Source of the DNA: Chlorobiales bacterium
Lineage (GTDB): Bacteria; Bacteroidota; Chlorobiia; Chlorobiales; Chlorobiaceae
Length of the DNA stretch: 10,276 nucleotides
Assembly (NCBI GenBank): GCA_022360275.1
Contig: JAKSDC010000218.1
Span: 1 to 10,276 of the forward strand
Reading direction: 5' to 3'
Shown here: in pieces, positions 6,277-10,276 of the stretch
Layout of the letters: the number at the start of each line of letters is the position of its first letter
Numbering within the stretch: position 1 is the first letter of the stretch
Notes under the pieces: model-generated
The model's database searches: none
Seen by the model: only the letters and a program-made list of their open reading frames with translations
Told to the model about the DNA's origin: nothing
Made by a program: the position numbers and the translations under genes

Positions 6277-7628
6277 TAGAAGCTGCACTTTCTTACCTCC
6301 AGGCACATGGATTACATGAGGCAGAAGCAAAAATGGCTCTTACTGTCGTAATGGCACTGGTCAGCCTGATACTTATAGTAACGGTGGAGGTGCTGACAAA
6401 AAGGATTCTGCTGAATATCATTACTTCATTTGCCGCAAGGACGAAAACCCGTTACGACGATCTGCTGGTAAAGCACAAAGTGTTTAACTGGTTGGCTCAC
6501 CTGGTCCCTCCGCTTTTGCTGTATAACCTTGTGGTGCCTGTCTTTCAGTTTTATCCCCGGACCATTGATGTTGTCCAGTCCCTTGCACTGCTTTACCTGA
6601 CCGTTATTTTTGTCTTTCTTGTGCTCAACGCACTCGATGCACTCCTGGAGTACTACAATCAGAGTGCGGTTGCCCGGAAACTGCCGCTCAAGAGTTTTAT
6701 TCAGGTAATAAAAACGGTAGTGGTTTTGGTTGGGATGGTGATTGTTATTTCCAACCTCATCGGTCAATCACCGGTGGTGTTATTCAGCGGGCTTGGTGCT
6801 TTTACGGCAATCATCATACTTATTTTCAAGGATTCCATCCTCGGTTTTGTTGCCGGCATTCAGTTAGCGACGAATAATCTTGTGAAGGTTGGTGACTGGA
6901 TCGAGATGCCGAAATACGGTGCCGACGGTGATGTTATCGATATTTCTCTCGTAACGGTATCCGTTCAGAACTGGGATAAAACCATCAGCACGATTCCTGC
7001 TTATGCGCTCATTTCAGAGGGCTTCAAAAACTGGAGAGGAATGGACGAGTCCGGCGGGCGCAGGATCAAACGATCAATTACTATCGATATGAACAGTGTT
7101 CGTTTCTGTGATGAAGGCATGCTTGAGAAATTCGGCAAAGTACAGCTTTTACAATCTTATCTGAGGGAAAAGACGCATGAGGTCAGTGAATACAATCAAC
7201 GTCACGGCATTGATACCTCTTCACCGATCAACGGACGCAGGCTGACAAACCTCGGAACATTCAGGGCGTATCTCGTCGCCTATCTCCGGAATCATCCGAA
7301 GATAAACCCTGACATGACGTTTCTGATTCGTCATCTGGAACCGACTGAAAACGGTATTTCTGTACAGATTTACGTTTTCAGCAATGATCAGGTATGGGCA
7401 AATTACGAAGCGATACAGGCGGATATAATGGACCATGTTCTGGCGATTCTACCGTTTTTCGAGCTCAGGGTTTTTCAAGCTCCTTCGGGTTCTGATATTG
7501 CCGGTGCAGGGCTGGCCTTGCAGAAGGCTCTTGTAGAAAACATGCAGCAGGTATCTGAAAAACAAGGGCGGCGCAAAGCGGGAAGCGGAAAAGAGATCGG
7601 TAAGCAGTTTTCAGAGGGAAGTGAGTGA
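6273..7628 (+). CDS. ybdG: Mechanosensitive ion channel, MscS family, YbdG type
   Basis: This inner-membrane channel protein protects the cell when turgor changes; the E. coli relative YbdG gives small-conductance mechanosensitive activity and is linked to osmotic adaptation. It has 451 residues and about five membrane helices (roughly 22-42, 72-92, 100-122, 143-163 and 168-195), the last being the pore helix GLGAFTAIIILIFKDSILG. The beta domain follows with the highly conserved VKVGDWIEMPKYGADGDV and NWDKTISTIPAYALISEGF. The stretch SGGRRIKRSITID and the later GTFRAYLVAYLRNHPKI are specific to the YbdG group rather than to MscS or MscK. A charged tail (about 415-451) extends beyond the family core. 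The gene overlaps the kinase gene by ATGA, so it is the third gene of the signalling operon. This suggests that the two-component system may respond to, or control, envelope or osmotic stress; that is inference. Confidence 0.9.
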   Translation: MIEAALSYLQAHGLHEAEAKMALTVVMALVSLILIVTVEVLTKRILLNIITSFAARTKTRYDDLLVKHKVFNWLAHLVPPLLLYNLVVPVFQFYPRTIDVVQSLALLYLTVIFVFLVLNALDALLEYYNQSAVARKLPLKSFIQVIKTVVVLVGMVIVISNLIGQSPVVLFSGLGAFTAIIILIFKDSILGFVAGIQLATNNLVKVGDWIEMPKYGADGDVIDISLVTVSVQNWDKTISTIPAYALISEGFKNWRGMDESGGRRIKRSITIDMNSVRFCDEGMLEKFGKVQLLQSYLREKTHEVSEYNQRHGIDTSSPINGRRLTNLGTFRAYLVAYLRNHPKINPDMTFLIRHLEPTENGISVQIYVFSNDQVWANYEAIQADIMDHVLAILPFFELRVFQAPSGSDIAGAGLALQKALVENMQQVSEKQGRRKAGSGKEIGKQFSEGSE

Positions 7629-7687
7629 GAATCGCCTGGAACGCCTGCGTTTTCGAGCTCTGAACCGAAAGCTCAGTGAAAGGTTGT

Positions 7688-8200
7688 TTACAGAGGAGGC
7701 AGGTATTCGTGATTTCTTGCATCTTCGATGATTTTTTGATGGAGGGGGATCTTGATGGTCGGTATGCGTTCGTGAGGATAAAAGTCTGCTTCGTAAAGCT
7801 CATGGTTGATTCTGAGTATTCCTTCGCTTACGATTACTTTGTAGGCTACAACAAGCAGTGAACCGTACATTTTCGATTCACGATGATATGCGCCAATCAG
7901 CCGGTCTATTTTCCCGCTCAATGAGGTCTCTTCAAGAAGTTCCCTAAGGCAACCTTCCTGCGGGGTTTCACCTGATTCGAGAAATCCTCCAGGCAAAGCC
8001 CATTCATTATAAGCGGGCTGGTGAGCTCTTCTGACAACCAGCAGTTCCCCCGAAAGGTTTTCAGTGTAAGCAACTGCTACGGGCAGAGGGTTTGCGTAAT
8101 GTATCCATGAGCAAGAAGGACATATTTTCCTTGTTCTGTTCTCTATTTCCGCAGTTTCAAGTGAAGCTCCACATAAAGGGCAATAATTGTAGGTGTCCAT
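7688..8200 (-). CDS. Nudix hydrolase with N-terminal zinc ribbon
   Basis: This 170-residue protein belongs to the ADP-ribose/NADH pyrophosphatase-like group and hydrolyses a nucleoside diphosphate linked to another moiety; the exact substrate cannot be read from sequence. A zinc ribbon is formed by C7, C10, C27 and C30 (CPLC and CPSC). The Nudix box runs from G72 to L94 (GFLESGE, then RELLEE at 86-91); the catalytic glutamates E87, E90 and E91 are present, but the consensus glycine just before the final hydrophobic residue is serine (S93). No membrane segment or signal peptide is present. The ATG at 8200 has no Shine-Dalgarno sequence, but the zinc ribbon begins immediately after it, so the start is secure. 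It is convergent with the channel gene and divergent from the peroxiredoxin gene, so probably a single-gene transcript. Confidence 0.88.
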   Translation of the reverse strand: MDTYNYCPLCGASLETAEIENRTRKICPSCSWIHYANPLPVAVAYTENLSGELLVVRRAHQPAYNEWALPGGFLESGETPQEGCLRELLEETSLSGKIDRLIGAYHRESKMYGSLLVVAYKVIVSEGILRINHELYEADFYPHERIPTIKIPLHQKIIEDARNHEYLPPL

Positions 8201-8373
8201 ACTATTTGCGCCGGGAGAAGTTTCTCATTGTTTAAAGCGATCAGGCGTGCAAAAAAGTCAGCACAGTTTCTGATTTATGGTTTATCCCTCAGGTTCAAGC
8301 AAAGAAACTTTTTGTTTGCGCAATTAATTCATATCAATCAGTTAATACTTGATAATCATAAAAGTTCATATAT
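8201..8373. promoter_or_regulatory. Divergent promoter region between Nudix and bcp genes
   Basis: This AT-rich stretch must hold the promoters for both divergent genes. The 60 bases before bcp are especially AT-rich. No -35/-10 pair with correct spacing and good consensus is visible on either strand, and no Shine-Dalgarno sequence precedes either start. Confidence 0.4.
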
Positions 8374-8844
8374 ATGGCTTTGCTTGAACCGGGTATGAAA
8401 GCGCCTCTTTTCGAGGCAATCGATCAGGATGGAAAAACCGTCAAACTCAAAGATTATATCGGCAAAAAGGTTATTCTTTATTTCTACCCGAAAGACGATA
8501 CTCCAGGATGCACCAAGGAGGCTTGTGCATTTCGTGACAATTTCCCTAAATTCAAAGAGATAGGTGTCGAGGTGCTTGGGGTCAGCATAGACAGTGAAAA
8601 ACGCCACAAGAAGTTTGTCGAAAAATATGAACTTCCTTTCAGGCTTGTTGCTGATGAAGGTAAAAAAATCGTGCAAGATTACGGTGTTTGGGGGCTGAAA
8701 AAATTTATGGGCCGGGAGTATATGGGGACCAACAGGGTTACCTACCTTATCGGAGAGGACGGTACTATAGAGCACGTATGGCCGAAGGTAAAGCCTGCCG
8801 AGCATGCAGAGGAGTTGATAAGATATATTGAAACCAGTGGATAA
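8374..8844 (+). CDS. bcp: Thiol peroxidase, Bcp/PrxQ-type peroxiredoxin
   Basis: This cytoplasmic peroxiredoxin reduces hydrogen peroxide and organic hydroperoxides using thioredoxin-type electron donors. It has 156 residues, the normal length. The fold starts with APLFEAIDQDGK; the active site DDTPGCTKEAC holds the peroxidatic cysteine C46 and, five residues later, the resolving cysteine C51, the atypical 2-Cys arrangement typical of Bcp. Threonine 43 and the downstream conserved arginine (in GTNRVTYLIGEDG) complete the active site. The ATG at 8374 has no visible ribosome binding site. The next gene, yqgE, begins 3 bases after its stop, so they are probably co-transcribed. Oxygen and peroxide defence is expected in an anaerobic phototroph. 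Confidence 0.93.
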   Translation: MALLEPGMKAPLFEAIDQDGKTVKLKDYIGKKVILYFYPKDDTPGCTKEACAFRDNFPKFKEIGVEVLGVSIDSEKRHKKFVEKYELPFRLVADEGKKIVQDYGVWGLKKFMGREYMGTNRVTYLIGEDGTIEHVWPKVKPAEHAEELIRYIETSG

Positions 8845-8847
8845 ATC

Positions 8848-9411
8848 ATGGTAAACGAGTTTGAGCAACTTACAACCGGCAGCCTTATTATGGCTTCGGC
8901 GGTCATGCTTGAATCAAGTTTCAAGCGAACTGTTTTATTGATGTGTGAGCATAATGATACTGGATCGTTGGGTTTTATTCTGAACCGCCCGATGGAAATT
9001 AAGATAAGTGATGCCATTACAGGTTTTGATGACCTTGACGTTCCTCTTCACATGGGGGGGCCGGTACAAGTTGATACAGTCCATTATCTGCACAGCAGAG
9101 GGGATGTGGTTGATGGTTCCCATGAAGTTTTACCGGGAGTTTTCTGGGGGGGGGAACAGGAGCAGCTCAGTTACCTTCTTGCTTCAGGTGTGGTTTCGTC
9201 TTCCGAAGTTCGTTTTTACCTTGGTTATGCAGGTTGGGCTTCCGGTCAGCTGGAGGCGGAGTTCGAAGAAGGCTCATGGTATACGACCGAGGCAACAAAA
9301 GATATTGTTTTTAGTGGCGAGTATGAACGTATGTGGGCAAGGGCCGTGCGTTCAAAGGGTGGAGAATACCATTTCGCAGCCAATTCCCCTGAACTTCCAG
9401 GAATGAACTAA
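8848..9411 (+). CDS. yqgE: YqgE/AlgH family protein (UPF0301)
   Basis: This is a conserved bacterial protein of 187 residues, the typical length. The family was named AlgH after a Pseudomonas alginate regulator, but its biochemical role is not settled. Recognisable blocks are GSLIMAS (11-17), FKRTVLLMCEHNDTGSLGFILNRP starting near residue 25, HMGGPV around 68-73, and GYAGWASGQLEAEF with the GSWY motif in the last third. It is cytoplasmic, with no signal peptide. It starts 3 bases after bcp and is likely translated from the same message. Two G homopolymers lie inside the gene, G7 at 9054-9060 and G9 at 9146-9154. Both encode conserved Gly-Gly pairs, and the reading frame is intact across them. 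Confidence 0.9.
   Translation: MVNEFEQLTTGSLIMASAVMLESSFKRTVLLMCEHNDTGSLGFILNRPMEIKISDAITGFDDLDVPLHMGGPVQVDTVHYLHSRGDVVDGSHEVLPGVFWGGEQEQLSYLLASGVVSSSEVRFYLGYAGWASGQLEAEFEEGSWYTTEATKDIVFSGEYERMWARAVRSKGGEYHFAANSPELPGMN
9054..9154 (+). repeat. Two poly-G tracts inside yqgE
   Basis: There is a run of seven G at 9054-9060 (Met-Gly-Gly-Pro) and a run of nine G at 9146-9154 (Trp-Gly-Gly-Glu), 85 bases apart. Both come from use of GGG for consecutive glycines. The feature spans both runs. Confidence 0.7.
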
Positions 9412-9417
9412 CACGAT

Positions 9418-9549
9418 TCAGCCGCCGAAGAAGGTCAGCAGCACAACAAGTATTACGTACGAGACTATCCCCCAAAAGATAACGCTGGTTGTTTTCAGCT
9501 TTTTTTTGAGCATGGAACTTAATTCTCTTGATTTCCGGTTGTTCTTCAT
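9418..9549 (-). CDS. Small single-pass membrane protein, 43 residues
   Basis: The minus-strand frame begins MKNNRKSRELSSMLKKK and ends TFFGG followed by TGA at 9418-9420. The first 20 residues are strongly basic (Lys/Arg-rich); residues 22-41 are a continuous hydrophobic helix (VIFWGIVSYVILVVLLTF), so the likely topology is N-terminus inside with one membrane span. It converges on yqgE with only 6 bases between stops and diverges from ssrA. No Shine-Dalgarno sequence precedes the ATG, but that is also true of several certain genes here. I do not recognise a family. The clean basic-then-hydrophobic pattern filling exactly the space between two known genes supports it being real, but it could be chance. 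Confidence 0.5.
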   Translation of the reverse strand: MKNNRKSRELSSMLKKKLKTTSVIFWGIVSYVILVVLLTFFGG

Positions 9550-9552
9550 TGA

Positions 9553-9578
9553 TTAAAGGTTAATATAAGCCTTTAACC
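9553..9578. promoter_or_regulatory. Inverted repeat between small membrane gene and ssrA
   Basis: TTAAAGG (9553-9559) and CCTTTAA (9570-9576) form a 7-bp inverted repeat with 10 bases between; GGTTAA (9558-9563) and TTAACC (9573-9578) form an overlapping alternative pairing. It lies in the divergent upstream region of ssrA and the small membrane gene, so it could be an operator or part of the ssrA promoter. The ssrA promoter itself is not clear; the bases just before 9614 (TTTGTTATC) could contain a weak -10. Confidence 0.3.
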
Positions 9579-9613
9579 AGAGAAGGTGGGGTTTCTTTTT
9601 GTTCTTTGTTATC

Positions 9614-10013
9614 GGGGATGACAGGCTTTTGACAGGACAGGTGTGCGATCCAGTTGCACTCCGAGTTTCAGCATGGATGGACTCGTTAAAGAAGTCTATG
9701 CAACTATTAGATGCAGACGATTATTCGTATGCAATGGCTGCCTGATTAGCAAAAGTTAATTCAATCAGCCATCGTTCGATGATGGAGGCGCTTACTCTGA
9801 ATTCATCGAATGGCATAATCCGCGCTTGAGCCATAGCTCGCGCAAGTAAGCTTCATCTGATTGCTTTCCGGGAAATCGGGTGAATACTAAACCGGAATAG
9901 TGTTTCGAACTTTGTCGGTGGAGTCCTGGAACACGAACAATAAACATCGAAGATGAGTGTGGTGGCTGTTTCAAGCAATGTTCTGGACGCGGGTTCGATT
10001 CCCGCCATCTCCA
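9614..10013 (+). ncRNA. ssrA: Transfer-messenger RNA (tmRNA)
   Basis: tmRNA rescues stalled ribosomes, acting first as alanyl-tRNA and then as a short message that tags the unfinished protein for proteolysis; it works with SmpB. The 5' end GGGGATG (9614-9620) pairs over 7 bp with CATCTCC (10006-10012) to form the acceptor stem, with discriminator A10013. The T-arm is a perfect 5-bp stem, GCGGG (9989-9993) and CCCGC (10001-10005), around TTCGATT. The tag frame runs from the resume codon GCA at 9713 to TGA at 9743-9745 and encodes ADDYSYAMAA, the Chlorobium-type tag. Total length is about 400 bases, normal for a one-piece tmRNA. The CCA tail is not encoded: A10013 is followed by CTT, so it must be added after transcription. 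Apparent open frames on either strand here are shadows of this RNA. Confidence 0.96.
9713..9745 (+). other. ssrA: tmRNA proteolysis-tag reading frame
   Basis: Ten codons GCA to GCC give ADDYSYAMAA, then TGA. The tag ends in the Ala-Ala that ClpXP-type proteases recognise. An out-of-frame TAG follows within four bases. Confidence 0.93.
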
Positions 10014-10049
10014 CTTCCAGTAGTTTCCGAAACAATCCTAAAACGTCCG

Positions 10050-10089
10050 AAAGGGGCTGTCTCAGAATTAAAACTGAGACAGCCCCTTT
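10050..10089 (+). terminator. Perfect 16-bp hairpin downstream of ssrA
   Basis: AAAGGGGCTGTCTCAG (10050-10065) and its exact reverse complement (10074-10089) surround an 8-base AT loop. It starts 36 bases after the tmRNA 3' end and is the natural place for ssrA termination. The stem ends in TTT followed by GTGTTT, a weak but usable U-rich tail; the A-rich 5' side would serve transcription from the opposite direction, so it may act in both directions. The core GGGGCTGTCTCAG also resembles ends of some insertion sequences, so a mobile-element origin is an alternative. Confidence 0.65.
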
Positions 10090-10125
10090 GTGTTTGCGGG
10101 AGGTTGGAAGGGGGGAATTAGTATG

Positions 10126-10149
10126 CCCGGTTGAGCGCCGGGGGTTTTT
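10126..10149 (+). terminator. Weak terminator-like hairpin
   Basis: CCCGG (10126-10130) and CCGGG (10138-10142) pair over 5 bp around 7 bases and are followed by GGTTTTTG. The stem is short for an intrinsic terminator. It could back up the hairpin 40 bases upstream or be chance. Confidence 0.3.
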
Positions 10150-10276
10150 GTTTCTGCCTGTTTGAGGGTGAAAAGGTCGTTGTTGGTTAAAGTTTTTTAC
10201 TTGCTGAACAACTCTATTCTGCGGCAGCCCCTATTCTCGAAGTTCTTGTGCTAGCCTGCAAAATAATAACACTTCA
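10150..10276. other. Right-edge stretch with no visible gene
   Basis: No open frame with a start signal, RNA gene or strong repeat is visible on either strand. It is the stretch downstream of ssrA and its terminators. Confidence 0.4.

Noticed and set aside
7655..7674. Hairpin GAGC...GCTC between the channel and Nudix genes as a terminator
   Set aside because: The stem is only four base pairs with a 12-base loop and no T-run.
8348..8362. Fur-box-like string (TGATAATCAT) before the peroxiredoxin gene
   Set aside because: Only the first half matches; the second heptamer fits ATTATCA poorly. In AT-rich DNA this is expected by chance.
9989..10013. A tRNA gene ending in GGGTTCGATTCCCGCCATCTCCA
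   Set aside because: The T-arm and acceptor are tRNA-like, but the 5' partner of the acceptor stem lies about 400 bases upstream with a tag frame between, which makes it tmRNA.
9792..10035. Two minus-strand open frames opposite ssrA
   Set aside because: They are antisense to structured RNA and are produced by its stem regions.
9953..10165. Plus-strand open frame of 70 codons at the tmRNA 3' end
   Set aside because: It runs through the tmRNA T-arm, acceptor stem and the downstream hairpin, so it is not protein-coding.

Overview
The window most likely comes from a green sulfur bacterium (Chlorobi; Chlorobium, Chlorobaculum or Prosthecochloris type). The strongest evidence is a tmRNA gene near the right end whose tag reads ADDYSYAMAA, the tag I know from Chlorobium tepidum. 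Moderate GC content, the scarcity of Shine-Dalgarno sequences and the gene set agree with this. Genus-level placement is inference.

Layout. (1) 1-512 is an AT-rich 3' gene fragment of unknown function, entering from the left edge. (2) 513-692 is a short intergenic stretch with a GC-rich palindrome. (3) 693-1571, minus strand, encodes an exported CbiK-type sirohydrochlorin cobaltochelatase. (4) 1572-2746 is a gene-poor, decayed region. On the minus strand it holds what looks like the 3' end of a cobalamin riboswitch, an inverted-repeat-bounded insertion directly against it, three copies of an 11-mer, and a multiply frameshifted pseudogene. (5) 2747-7628 is a plus-strand block: an oligopeptide-type ABC transporter ATPase with no permease partners nearby, then a PhoB-like response regulator, a PhoR-like sensor kinase and a YbdG-type mechanosensitive channel. 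The last three overlap or abut and read as one operon. (6) 7688-8200, minus strand, is a zinc-ribbon Nudix hydrolase. (7) 8374-9411, plus strand, is a bcp peroxiredoxin-yqgE pair. (8) 9418-9549, minus strand, is a small 43-residue membrane protein gene not called by length-limited gene finding. (9) 9614-10013 is ssrA (tmRNA), followed by a perfect 16-bp hairpin and a weaker terminator-like hairpin, with no gene visible to the window end.

How it fits together. Most of the window is ordinary chromosomal housekeeping: signalling, osmotic or mechanical protection, peroxide detoxification, ribosome rescue and tetrapyrrole metal insertion. The unusual part is 1.57-2.75 kb, where a B12-type control element appears to have been cut by a small repeat element upstream of the chelatase gene, next to a dying gene. 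I found no defence system, CRISPR array, integrase or transposase gene. Nothing here supports a wholly new multi-gene system.
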